Positions 1 through 8,778 of a stretch of DNA of 64,000 nucleotides are shown here, piece by piece (within the stretch, counting starts at the first letter, position 1; each line of letters begins with the position of its first letter). Origin of the DNA: Larkinella sp049445795 (GTDB lineage Bacteria; Bacteroidota; Bacteroidia; Cytophagales; Spirosomataceae); the NCBI RefSeq assembly GCF_049445795.1, contig NZ_JBMSDT010000003.1, forward strand, positions 372,001 to 436,000. Reading direction: 5' to 3'. Under the pieces are notes generated by a model, which did no database searches, was not told where the DNA came from, and saw nothing but the letters and a program-made list of their open reading frames with translations. The position numbers were made by a program, and so were the translations under genes.

Positions 1-3000
1 ACGCGGTAAGTTACTTCAACCGGCCCACGGCTTGGGTTCGGGCTCACGTTCAGTTCCAGACTGATTTCCGGGCTTTCACTTGCGCCCTGGCGGCTACCGG
101 CGGGGCAAGTGAGGGTTTTGGGCGACCATTTGAGTACGAACGTGCTGTTAGGCACCCGGCCGCTGATCGAGTGCGCCTTGCCATCCTTCAGTGAATTTGG
201 TACCTGGAAGCTATAACCATGTTCCCCGTTGCCTTTGTTGGCATTCTTCAGATCCTGCCGGAAGATGTTGGCATCGGTGCTGCCGACAACCGTGTTACCG
301 TCGAGGAACTCGACGGTAATGTGGGTGTTGGGTTTGTCACGATTCCAGATCCAGCCCTGAATGCTGCTGCAATTGACCACATCCAGGTAGCCTTCGTAAT
401 TACCCGGACCACTGCTGCCGCTGGTTGGCGGGTTATTGCTCTCGCTAACGGTTAGGGTCAGATTCACCAAAACCGGGTCACTCTTGCCGTCGGTGGCCGA
501 GTAGGTCAGGTTGAAGCTGCCCGTTTGGGTGGGCGTTCCTGAGATCACCCGTGAACCCGTGCTGAACGACAAGCCGTTGGGCAGACCACTCAGGGCGTAG
601 GTCAAGGCATCGTTGTTCGGATCGGTGAACACCGGCAAGGCCGCCGAGCTGTAAGCGGTATTGACGGTAGCTGTCAGGTTCGAAATAGTTGGCGCTACCG
701 GCGGCTGGTTGACCGGTGGGGTACCGCTTCCGGCGCAGTTGATGGTCTTGGGGGCCCACTTGAGAATGAACTCCGAGCCTTGTACCCTTGCCCAGATGGT
801 ATGGTTCTGCCCGTCCTTGAGCGTTTCGGGGATGGGAAAGTCGTACCAGTGCTCGCCATTGCCCTTGCCCGCATCTTTCAGGTGCTGGCGGAAATCATCT
901 GCCAGAATCGAGCCGATGGGGGTTCCGGCGGCAATGGAGGGGCCGTCGAAGAACTCGATGGTCAGGGCGGCATTGGGTCTGGTGCGATCGTAAGCCCATC
1001 CCGAGAGGGTGTTGCAATTGACCTCCTGGGTGAGGTAGCCATCGAAGTTGGCCGCCGGTAAGGGCGGGGTAGAGGTGGCCGGGTTAACCGTCAGCGTCAG
1101 GGCGACGGTGACCGGCTCACTCTTGCCATCGGTGGCCGAGTAGGTCAGGTTGAAGCTACCCTGCTGGGTGGGCGTTCCTGAGATGACGCGTGAGCCGGTG
1201 TTGAACGACAAGCCGTTGGGCAGACCGCTCAGGGCGTAGGTCAAGGCATCGTTGTTCGGATCGGTGAACACCGGTAAAGCCGCTGAGCTGTAAGCGGTAT
1301 TGACCGTGGCCGTCAGGTTCGAAACCGTAGGCGCTACTGGGGGTTGGTTCGTCGGGGTGCTGGGGTTAATAGTCAGGGTCAGATTAACCAAAACCGGATC
1401 ACTTTTGCCATCGGTGGCTGAGTAGGTCAGGTTGAAGCTGCCCGTTTGGGTGGGCGTGCCCGAGATGACCCGCGAACCAGTGCTGAACGACAAGCCGTTG
1501 GGCAAACCGCTCAGCGCATACGTCAGGGCATCGTTGTTGGGATCGGTGAACACCGGCAAAGCCGCTGAGGTGTAGGCTGTGTTGACCGTAGCCGTCAGGT
1601 TCGAGACCGTTGGCGCTACTGGCGGCTGGTTGACCGGTGGGGTACCGCTTCCGGCGCAGTTGATGGTCTTGGGGGCCCACTTGAGAATGAACTCCGAGCC
1701 TTGTACCCTTGCCCAGATGGTGTGGTTCTGCCCGTCCTTGAGGCTTTCGGGGATGGGAAAGTCGTACCAGTGTTCGCCATTGCCCTTGCCCGCATCTTTC
1801 AGGTGCTGACGGAAGGCGCTGGCCACGATGGAACCGATGGGGGTTCCACCGGCAATGGAGGGACCGTCGAAGAACTCGACGGTGACATGGCGGTTGACGC
1901 TGGTGCGGTCGTAGGCCCATCCCGAGAGGGTGTTGCAATTGACCTCCTGGGTGAGGTAGCCATCGAAGTTGGCCGCCGGTAAGGGCGGGGTAGAGGTGGC
2001 TGGGTTAACCGTCAGCGTCAGGGCGACGGTGACCGGCTCACTCTTGCCATCGGTGGCCGAGTAGGTCAGGTTGAAGCTACCCTGCTGGGTGGGCGTTCCT
2101 GAGATGACGCGTGAGCCGGTGTTGAACGACAAGCCGTTGGGCAGACCGCTCAGGGCGTAGGTCAAGGCATCGCTATTCGGATCAGTGAACACCGGCAGAG
2201 CGGCAGAGGTGTAAGCGGTATTGACCGTGGCCGTCAGGTTCGAGACCGTTGGTGCTACCGGCGGCTGGTTGACCGGCGGGGTACCGCTTCCTTCGTTGAC
2301 CGTCAGGGTGATGGTAACCGTCACGGGCGAACTTTTGCCATCGGTCGCCGAATAGGTCAGGTTGAAGGGGCCGGTTTGCGTGGGCGTGCCGGAGATCACC
2401 CTCGAACCGGCGTTGAAGGACAGGCCATTGGGCAAACCGCTCAAGGCATACGTCAGCGCATCGTTATTCGGGTCGGTGAACACGGGCAAAGCCGCCGAGG
2501 TGTAAGCGGAATTGATCGTGGCTGTCAGATTGGAGACCGAAGGTGCCACCGGCGGCTGATTGGTCGGGGTGCCGGTTCCGGCGCAGGTAATGTTTTTCGG
2601 CGACCAGGTCAGGATGAACGTCGAGCCCTGGACCCGTCCCCAAATCGTATGACTTTGGTTGTCTTTTACACGTTCAGGAACGGTGAAGCTATATCCGTGA
2701 GCTCCGTTGCCTTTGTTGGCGTTCTTCAGATCCTGCCGGAAAATATCGGCCAGCGTCGAACCGATCGGAACGGCTGTGGCCGCCGTGGCTCCGTCCAGAA
2801 ACTCAACGGTGATCGGCGTATTGGGCTTGTCGCGATCCCAAACCCAGCCGGAAATGCTGCTGCAATTGACCACATCCAGGTACCCTTCAAAATTACCCGT
2901 CACGACGATACCGCCGGTAGCGACTGTCAGTGTAACGGCCAAGTCGGTTTTCAATGAACCGTCGGTGGCCGAGTAGGTTAAGTTGAATGTACCCGATTGC

Positions 3001-5843
3001 GTCGGCGTTCCCGTAATGACGCGGGTACCGGCATTGAACGACAAACCGTTGGGTAGACCCGTCAGCGAGTAAGTCAGCGGATCATTGTTCGGATCGGTGA
3101 AAACCGCTAAGGCCCCCGAATTATAGGCTACGTTGATCGTTGCCGAAAGTGCGAACGTCGCCGGAGCCACCGGAGCCTGGTTCCCGACCGGTGCTTCCAG
3201 GGTTTTCGGCGTAGCGGTGTTGCTGTTTCCGGATGAATTCGACGCGGCATCCCGGGCCACCACCACGAAGGAATACGTCGTATTGGGGCTTAAGCCCGAA
3301 ACCGCAAAGGTCGTACTACTGACCAGGTTCGGGTTAATCTTATTGCCGTTCTGGTAAACATCATAACCGGTCACACCCACATTGTCCGTCGAAGCGTTCC
3401 AATTAAGCTGAAGTGAAGTCGCCGTAATGTTGGAAGCTGCCAGCCCCGAAGGTGCCGTTGGAGCCTGCGTGTCGGGGGTTGAAGGGGCGTTGTTGGTCAC
3501 CATAAACGACCGCTCGACCGGCTGCGCGTACCGGTACTGCCCGTTGCCGTGCTGGGTAGCCCGGATTGTTACCAGACCAATACCGCCCGTCAGCTTGACC
3601 TGCCCGTTTTCAATCGTGGCCGGGCCGTCGACGGAAAATAACGTAACTGGCAAGCCCGACGAGGAGGAAACCGGGGGGCGGAAGGCCGGAGCGGTCGGGG
3701 ATTTGTCACTGATCGGATCAAACGAAATCGTTTGCTGCTGCCCTCCGCAACTCAGGTAAATGTATTTGGTGTACGTCGTGGTCAAACCGCCTGCATCAGT
3801 AACATCAAGTACCATACCATACCAGTAACTGGCTTCACCATCACAGTTTCCTTCTGAAAGTTCCACGGTTCCTGTACGACCGTTGATAACCGATACGGCG
3901 TGACGGTGGTCGTTGTGGTACAAATAAACCGTCCACTGGTATTTCAACTGATCGGCGGGTGTTTGGGCGTCCGAAGCCGTGGCGTTCAGGCTGATCGTTT
4001 GCGGTAAGGCGATTTGGCTATAGCTATCCACACTCGTCGACTCAACAACAGGGGGCGTGTTATTCACCGAGATAACCGTTTGAGCGGTATTACTTTTGCC
4101 CTGGCTATCCGTCACTTTAAGCGTGACGTTGAAGGTCTTGGCTCCGGTAGCCGTAAAGGTTTTGGCCGGTGGGGTCATGGTTCGGTTGACCGAACTCCCA
4201 TCGTTGAAATTCCACTCATACGTCAACGCGCCCCCTTCCGGATCGTACGAATCTTTCGCGGAGAAGTTAACGACCAGCGGATTGCTACCGAACGATTTGT
4301 CCTTGGAAATGACGGCTGTAGGTGGCTGGTTAGTTGTGAAGGCAAACTGACGTACCAGTGATTTTTCGCCGAGCGTCACGTAGTAGAGGTTGCGGTCGTA
4401 CGGGTTGAAGGCCATGCCTACAATCCGGTCGGAATTCTCTGTCACGGTCATTTTGGCGGCCAACTTGAAAATGCTGTTTGACTCCGGATTTTCATCGTGG
4501 CCGAAGCGGGCACCCGCAATCCAGCCGCTGCCATAATCGGCAAAGTAGTAAGCGTTCTGAAACTCTTTCGGATAGTTTCCTCCACCTTCGTGCCAGACGC
4601 CACCAACGATGCAGTTTCCTTCGAGCGGGCGTTTGTCGGCACTCGTCACAGCATCGCCCTGAATGACCTCCGTATTTTTGTTTTCCCGGTACTGAATCCG
4701 GGGCTTGGTGTGGACAGCCGGTTTGAAAACCTCGGTTTTCCAATACCCATCGCGGCCTTTGGCGTGCCCTTCGTAATACGGCCAGCCGAAATTCTGACCG
4801 GGGGCCGATACCACGTTCAACTCTTCCCAGGATGAAAAACCGACATCACCCACGTAGAGGACGCCCGGATTGCCATTTGCCGGGTTGGGATCGCCGGTAT
4901 TCGGGCGAATCGAAAGCCGGAAGGCCTGCCGGAAACCCAGCGCGTAAATCAGGTTCTGGGCTTCTCTCAGATTGGAGCCACTTCCTTTGTAAAACGGGTT
5001 CGATGGATAGCCTTCACCGGTTTCCGGATTGATCCGCAGGATTTTGCCGCACAGCGAAAACAACGCCTGCGACTTGTAGGCACCGATGTTCTCCGAAATG
5101 CGACTCGTGCTGTAGGTGTTACAACCGCTAACACCGTCATGCTTGAGAATTTTTTTGTTGATCCCTTCCTGAAACCAGGTCATTGTGCCGTTACAGCCTA
5201 CGTCTACCTCGATAAAGCTCGACGCGTCGCCTGTTCCCAGTAAAATACTACCATCGACACCGGTTGCCAACCCGCCACCTGCGTGCGAAGGGGTCACGAT
5301 CGGAACCCCGTTTTCCAGGGTTTCACCCAGCAGAGTTTTCCGACTGTTCGGGTCGGCTTTGTAATTATTGTTGGGATCGACTGTGTAGCGGGTGACACGC
5401 CCGATGGTGGCCCCGGTTTCGGCGGACTTATTGGGCAGGTAACCTGGTTTGCCGAAGTTCTCGTACCAGTACATGTCCACCACATAATAAACATAAAACC
5501 GCCCGTTCGTCAGAAAGTCGCGGTCGAGCGTCAGGCCCAGCAGGCCATGATCGCCGTAGCCGGCTACTTCTTCTCCAATGTTCAGAATCAGTGTTGGTTG
5601 GGATTCGCCCCGCTTGATGCGATACACCTGGCCGTAGCGACAGGCGATGTACAAATTGCCACCTTTATCGAAAATGATGCTGGTAGCGGCTTTGAAGGTA
5701 ACGGCAGGATTAGGGGCCGGGGTAACAGAATTGATGTAATCCTTGTCTTCCATATTAATTCCCACCTGCCCGTATCCTATCAGCGACAGGAAAACAGACA
5801 ATACCAAAGCCACACACATTCGTGAAGTAAAGGAGTTGATCAT
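1..5843 (-). CDS. Giant secreted glucose/sorbosone dehydrogenase-like protein with PKD, FN3 and Ig/GW.WDR repeats (C-terminus outside window)
   Basis: The gene starts at the ATG at 5843 and stays open to the window edge, giving about 1,947 visible residues with no stop. A signal peptide (residues 1-26, ending YGQ) is followed by a six-bladed propeller of the PQQ-type glucose/sorbosone dehydrogenase family (about 45-440; SHAGGGLATG and GYGDHGLLGL motifs). After it come a PKD domain (about 500-590), an FN3 domain (near 3475-3205), then alternating Ig-like domains (FTDPNNDALTYALSGLPNGL type) and about 100-residue domains with a GW.WDR..PN core (copies near 2930-2585, 1990-1645, 1065-735 and 410-100). 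The family oxidises sugars in the periplasm or on the cell surface; the repeats suggest a surface stalk or glycan-binding role (inference). A T9SS sorting domain is expected beyond the edge but is not visible. The substrate cannot be told from sequence. Confidence 0.85.
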   Translation of the reverse strand, partial: MINSFTSRMCVALVLSVFLSLIGYGQVGINMEDKDYINSVTPAPNPAVTFKAATSIIFDKGGNLYIACRYGQVYRIKRGESQPTLILNIGEEVAGYGDHGLLGLTLDRDFLTNGRFYVYYVVDMYWYENFGKPGYLPNKSAETGATIGRVTRYTVDPNNNYKADPNSRKTLLGETLENGVPIVTPSHAGGGLATGVDGSILLGTGDASSFIEVDVGCNGTMTWFQEGINKKILKHDGVSGCNTYSTSRISENIGAYKSQALFSLCGKILRINPETGEGYPSNPFYKGSGSNLREAQNLIYALGFRQAFRLSIRPNTGDPNPANGNPGVLYVGDVGFSSWEELNVVSAPGQNFGWPYYEGHAKGRDGYWKTEVFKPAVHTKPRIQYRENKNTEVIQGDAVTSADKRPLEGNCIVGGVWHEGGGNYPKEFQNAYYFADYGSGWIAGARFGHDENPESNSIFKLAAKMTVTENSDRIVGMAFNPYDRNLYYVTLGEKSLVRQFAFTTNQPPTAVISKDKSFGSNPLVVNFSAKDSYDPEGGALTYEWNFNDGSSVNRTMTPPAKTFTATGAKTFNVTLKVTDSQGKSNTAQTVISVNNTPPVVESTSVDSYSQIALPQTISLNATASDAQTPADQLKYQWTVYLYHNDHRHAVSVINGRTGTVELSEGNCDGEASYWYGMVLDVTDAGGLTTTYTKYIYLSCGGQQQTISFDPISDKSPTAPAFRPPVSSSSGLPVTLFSVDGPATIENGQVKLTGGIGLVTIRATQHGNGQYRYAQPVERSFMVTNNAPSTPDTQAPTAPSGLAASNITATSLQLNWNASTDNVGVTGYDVYQNGNKINPNLVSSTTFAVSGLSPNTTYSFVVVARDAASNSSGNSNTATPKTLEAPVGNQAPVAPATFALSATINVAYNSGALAVFTDPNNDPLTYSLTGLPNGLSFNAGTRVITGTPTQSGTFNLTYSATDGSLKTDLAVTLTVATGGIVVTGNFEGYLDVVNCSSISGWVWDRDKPNTPITVEFLDGATAATAVPIGSTLADIFRQDLKNANKGNGAHGYSFTVPERVKDNQSHTIWGRVQGSTFILTWSPKNITCAGTGTPTNQPPVAPSVSNLTATINSAYTSAALPVFTDPNNDALTYALSGLPNGLSFNAGSRVISGTPTQTGPFNLTYSATDGKSSPVTVTITLTVNEGSGTPPVNQPPVAPTVSNLTATVNTAYTSAALPVFTDPNSDALTYALSGLPNGLSFNTGSRVISGTPTQQGSFNLTYSATDGKSEPVTVALTLTVNPATSTPPLPAANFDGYLTQEVNCNTLSGWAYDRTSVNRHVTVEFFDGPSIAGGTPIGSIVASAFRQHLKDAGKGNGEHWYDFPIPESLKDGQNHTIWARVQGSEFILKWAPKTINCAGSGTPPVNQPPVAPTVSNLTATVNTAYTSAALPVFTDPNNDALTYALSGLPNGLSFSTGSRVISGTPTQTGSFNLTYSATDGKSDPVLVNLTLTINPSTPTNQPPVAPTVSNLTATVNTAYSSAALPVFTDPNNDALTYALSGLPNGLSFNTGSRVISGTPTQQGSFNLTYSATDGKSEPVTVALTLTVNPATSTPPLPAANFDGYLTQEVNCNTLSGWAYDRTRPNAALTIEFFDGPSIAAGTPIGSILADDFRQHLKDAGKGNGEHWYDFPIPETLKDGQNHTIWARVQGSEFILKWAPKTINCAGSGTPPVNQPPVAPTISNLTATVNTAYSSAALPVFTDPNNDALTYALSGLPNGLSFSTGSRVISGTPTQTGSFNLTYSATDGKSDPVLVNLTLTVSESNNPPTSGSSGPGNYEGYLDVVNCSSIQGWIWNRDKPNTHITVEFLDGNTVVGSTDANIFRQDLKNANKGNGEHGYSFQVPNSLKDGKAHSISGRVPNSTFVLKWSPKTLTCPAGSRQGASESPEISLELNVSPNPSRGPVEVTYR
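450..2291 (-). repeat. Tandem 921-bp in-frame duplication (two units)
   Basis: Units at about 450-1370 and 1371-2291 align at a constant offset of 921 bases (307 codons). Each unit encodes an Ig-like domain, a GW.WDR domain and a second Ig-like domain. Long stretches are identical (for example 1081-1260 against 2002-2181) and others diverge by roughly a tenth. The offset is divisible by three, so repeat number can change without breaking the frame. Boundaries are approximate because neighbouring Ig-like domains are also similar. Confidence 0.85.
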
Positions 5844-6235
5844 AGAAAGAGATTTTGATGAACAGAAATAGCACGTAGCCGCGCAAGAACCAGGGAGGAA
5901 CTTGTAAATGTCGGAAAGATAGTTAACAAAAATTGGGCCGCAAAACTTGAAGTAACTGGAAATTAGTATCCGGTTAGTTACTACGAGTCAGGGATTGTCC
6001 AATTTTATAGTGAAATTGTCTGTTAAATAGCTGTTTTTGTGAAAAAATCAATTACTCTTCATGTAAAAAACGGAATAAGCCACGTCCGAGAAATAGACGC
6101 GTGGTGACCCCAAAAAGGCTGAAAAACCATTGCCCTGATAGCCGGTATTTTTTGTCGAACGGTCCAATCGGCAAACCATTTTTGGCCGGATTGCGTTTGG
6201 CAAGCAAACCTTACCATCCAGCACTCATTTGCCCC
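5844..6235. other. Intergenic stretch between divergent genes, no gene seen
   Basis: This AT-rich 392-bp stretch separates the minus-strand sugar-dehydrogenase-like gene from the plus-strand oxidase gene and should hold both promoters. A near-consensus minus-strand -7 box (TATCTTTC, complement of 5918-5925 region) lies upstream of 5843; no clear box was found for the plus strand. An open frame runs back from 6236 to 6101 but lacks membrane-protein character, so I treat it as non-coding. Confidence 0.5.
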
Positions 6236-6841
6236 ATGGAAACCCGTCGCAGGAATAACTTCATCACGCGTCGCCGGGAGCCCAAGCGCTTCATGCTTTG
6301 GTTGTGCATTGCGGGCAGTGTGCTGACCTTTACGGTGGTGTTGCTGGCTTACATGGTCCGTAAGGGGGGGGGCGACTGGCGGGCGGTGTCGCTGCCGACG
6401 GTGTTTCTGGCCAGTACGGGCGTGATCGTTGCCAGCAGCCTGACACTACACATCGCCAACGGGGCGTTCCGGCACGAGCGGTTTATGCAATACCGGCTGT
6501 ATCTGGGTACGACGCTGTTTCTGGGGGCGTTGTTCGTGGTACTACAGGTGCTGGGTTGGGAGGAACTTATGTCGCGGGGGGTATACCTGAAGACGACGCC
6601 CTCGGGTAGCTTTCTGTTTCTGCTGTCGGGGCTTCACTTGCTGCACATTGTCCTGGGCCTGGTTTTGCTGGCCATCGCCTTTGCCGAAGCCCTGCGCCGG
6701 ATTCCGTACGTGGAAGCGTTTGTGTATAGTGTCAATCCGCCAAATCGGTTGAAAATCAGCTTATTTACGCTGTACTGGCACTTTGTCGATGTGCTGTGGC
6801 TGTACATTTTCTGCTTTCTGCTGTACCACCACGGCCTATAA
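6236..6841 (+). CDS. Heme-copper oxidase subunit III family protein
   Basis: A 201-residue integral membrane protein of the cytochrome c oxidase subunit III family. Hydrophobic segments lie at about 19-40, 52-72, 84-106, 127-150 and 178-200. Family marks include SLTLHIANGAFR near 60, SGLHLLHIVLGL near 130 and a final YWHFVDVLWLYIF helix, the classic subunit III ending. ATG 6236 was preferred over an upstream start at 6101 because the extra 45 residues are not conserved-looking and the family begins with a short basic N-terminus. Subunit III stabilises the catalytic core and lines an oxygen path. The gene stands alone with no subunit I or II nearby, so it probably serves an oxidase encoded elsewhere. 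A strong terminator follows immediately. Confidence 0.9.
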   Translation: METRRRNNFITRRREPKRFMLWLCIAGSVLTFTVVLLAYMVRKGGGDWRAVSLPTVFLASTGVIVASSLTLHIANGAFRHERFMQYRLYLGTTLFLGALFVVLQVLGWEELMSRGVYLKTTPSGSFLFLLSGLHLLHIVLGLVLLAIAFAEALRRIPYVEAFVYSVNPPNRLKISLFTLYWHFVDVLWLYIFCFLLYHHGL

Positions 6842-6847
6842 AAATGG

Positions 6848-6881
6848 CCACGGCAGCAAAACCGGTGTTCTGCTGCCGTGG
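6848..6881. terminator. Bidirectional terminator hairpin
   Basis: Perfect 11-bp stem (6848-6858 with 6871-6881, CCACGGCAGCA) and a 12-nt loop lie between two convergent genes, 6 bp after the oxidase stop and 22 bp after the YceI stop. An A-rich run before it gives a U tract only for the minus-strand transcript. Confidence 0.8.
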
Positions 6882-6903
6882 GTTGCGTTAGGTTGGCGAT
6901 GAA

Positions 6904-7488
6904 TCAGGATTCGGTACTCTTGAAAACCATCAGCATTCGCAGCTTTACTTCCTCATCGACCGGGACCATCATTAACGACGGTTTTTCGACTTTGTAATCC
7001 GATAAACGAATCTGAAAATCACCTTTGATCGTGAGCTGCCCTCCGTCATCCTGACGTGTCGCCTGAATAACAACGGGTTTGGTCACGCCGTGAAATGTTA
7101 GATTGCCCTTCACCGTCAGTTTGTTTCCTTCCTGATCGATCTCGTTACTGGTAAAGGTAACTTTAGGATACTTCAGCGCTTCGAGTTTTTCCAGTGCGTG
7201 CGAATCGCGGTTGGTGTTATCACTGTCGAAACTCGACACTTTGGTGGCCGCGGCCACACTCTCGATCTTGTTGGCATCGTCGAGCACGATCACGCAGGCA
7301 ACATCCCGGCTGACGCCCTCGAAGCTGTGCATCGGATGGCTCATGGCGTACGTAATCGTCGATTTGGTCCGGTCGGCCATCAACTTCCGTTTGGCGGGCG
7401 CCGTTGGGTTCGGTTGGTGAAACGACAGCAGCCCGGCGCTGAAGAGCACTACCCAGCCCCTCAGCTTTTGGTACGAAAAAGCAGTCAT
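6904..7488 (-). CDS. YceI family periplasmic lipid-binding protein
   Basis: A 194-residue protein with an N-terminal export signal (about 1-22) and a YceI lipocalin-like barrel. Visible family features are the N-terminal STITYAMSHPMHSFEGVS strand, the KVTFTSNEI strand and the GNLTFHGVTKPVVI signature near 130, ending with a KLRMLMVFKS strand. YceI proteins bind isoprenoid or quinone-like lipids in the periplasm. It is the last gene of a minus-strand group with a His-rich membrane protein (24-bp gap) and a Rieske protein, which points to lipid-soluble electron carriers (inference). The terminator at 6848-6881 closes the group. Confidence 0.88.
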   Translation of the reverse strand: MTAFSYQKLRGWVVLFSAGLLSFHQPNPTAPAKRKLMADRTKSTITYAMSHPMHSFEGVSRDVACVIVLDDANKIESVAAATKVSSFDSDNTNRDSHALEKLEALKYPKVTFTSNEIDQEGNKLTVKGNLTFHGVTKPVVIQATRQDDGGQLTIKGDFQIRLSDYKVEKPSLMMVPVDEEVKLRMLMVFKSTES

Positions 7489-7512
7489 AGCAAGCGGTGT
7501 GAAAAAGTGGAC

Positions 7513-8199
7513 TTACTTGATTTTGATCGCAATAATAGCGGCAGCGTAGGCACCGAACGTGGTGTAGGCGGCCGCCCGGTGGTAAGGCTTCAAATCCGGG
7601 TTGCTATCGACCCGACGCGCCAGAATGTTGGTGGCTACCATGCCGGTCAGGTGGACAATCGCCAGCGCGCGGTGCAGCCTGATCGAACTGAAACCGCGTC
7701 TCCGGCTACTCGTCGGCAAACCGGGGGGCGAGGTCAGCGACAGCAGGGCCGTGGTGCCGTACGAGAAATTGATCAGCGTGGCCATGGTGCTGTGCTGGTC
7801 CTTGATTCGAATGTAGTCGGCCCCTTTCGCATTATACAACCGCGAGCCCAGAATACCCTGCGCCACAAAACCGGCCAGCGTTACAAAACCCAGCACCTGG
7901 TGCGTGACCAGAAACGTCCGGCGGATTTTCAATTCCTTCTCCCGGCCTTCGGGCGTCAGCGGAGCGATGTTGGTGAGCCGAAGGAGTCCCTTCGGCCCCC
8001 AGAAGGCCCGCTGCGTGAAAACCATCTTTTTCGGCAACAATTCCTGTGCATCCATCGAACTGTCGGCCAGTTCGGCCAGCAGGTCGTTGGCATCGGCTTT
8101 GATGGTCGTATCGGAACCGGTTTTCACGCGGGTTGAATCCTGCGCCCAAACCGACCGGGTGCAGAACAGGAGCAGGCAGACAAGGATGATGTACTTCAT
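7513..8199 (-). CDS. Histidine-rich multi-helix membrane protein, possibly b-type cytochrome-like
   Basis: A 228-residue protein with a signal peptide (1-19, ending VWAQ), a short periplasmic region, then four hydrophobic helices starting at about 92, 135, 176 and 205. Histidines sit within or at the edge of the helices (FLVTHQVLG, KDQHSTMA, RLHRALAIVHLTG, KPYHRAAAY), a pattern typical of membrane proteins that hold b-type haem. I recognise no named family. Only 3 bp separate it from the upstream Rieske gene and 24 bp from YceI, so the three are probably co-transcribed and may form an electron-transfer unit (inference). Confidence 0.7.
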   Translation of the reverse strand: MKYIILVCLLLFCTRSVWAQDSTRVKTGSDTTIKADANDLLAELADSSMDAQELLPKKMVFTQRAFWGPKGLLRLTNIAPLTPEGREKELKIRRTFLVTHQVLGFVTLAGFVAQGILGSRLYNAKGADYIRIKDQHSTMATLINFSYGTTALLSLTSPPGLPTSSRRRGFSSIRLHRALAIVHLTGMVATNILARRVDSNPDLKPYHRAAAYTTFGAYAAAIIAIKIK

Positions 8200-8202
8200 G
8201 AA

Positions 8203-8682
8203 TCAGCTTTGGGTTACGCGCAAACTCGTGCCGTTCAGCGTCGTTTTATAGACGGTCAAATTCCGTTGTCCCGACTGAGCGGCCACTTTCACCACCCCGC
8301 CCGTAGTATATTCGGAGCCGTGGGTCGCGCAATAGACATCGTCGGTGGCGGCCCGGTACGTAACAGTCGACGACTGGTGCGTGCAGATTTTTGAGAGGGC
8401 AATGTAATCACCGCTCTTGACGCGCGCAACCAATATATCGTCTTTGTAGGCAAACCCACCTACGGTTTGCAGGACCTTGTAGTCGTTGCTGTTCAGGTCC
8501 AGCGTAAAATCGACGGTTCCGCCGGTGCCCGGGTCCGGATCCGGGTCGTCCGAATCTTTCGAGCAGGATGTCAGCGTACCCATGCAATAAAAAGCCATTA
8601 AGGCGGCACCGCTCAGTCCCAGGCTCCGTAAAAACTCGCCCCGCTTGATGGGCTCCTGCTGGTTGGTTTCCTTGGTTTCCAT
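8203..8682 (-). CDS. Rieske [2Fe-2S] lipoprotein
   Basis: A 159-residue protein with a twin-basic N-terminus (KRGEFLRSLGLSG), a hydrophobic stretch and a lipobox-like LTSC, followed by an Asp/Pro-rich linker. The C-terminal half is a Rieske domain with both cluster motifs: CTHQ near 113 and CATHGS near 129, giving the two Cys and two His ligands. The spacing between them is shorter than in bc1 Rieske subunits and resembles small soluble Rieske domains. It is probably membrane-anchored facing the periplasm. It sits directly upstream of the His-rich membrane protein, which suggests a redox partner. Confidence 0.88.
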   Translation of the reverse strand: METKETNQQEPIKRGEFLRSLGLSGAALMAFYCMGTLTSCSKDSDDPDPDPGTGGTVDFTLDLNSNDYKVLQTVGGFAYKDDILVARVKSGDYIALSKICTHQSSTVTYRAATDDVYCATHGSEYTTGGVVKVAAQSGQRNLTVYKTTLNGTSLRVTQS

Positions 8683-8778
8683 AAATTTTGATGAGTAGGT
8701 TATAAATACAGGTTGATTGAAAATTAATGTATCTACACTATTTATCCCTAACGGAAGACGGTCACGGAAACGTATGGG

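Noticed and set aside
6101..6235. N-terminal extension of the oxidase subunit III gene
   Set aside because: The 45 extra residues show no membrane or family character, and ATG 6236 gives the expected start.
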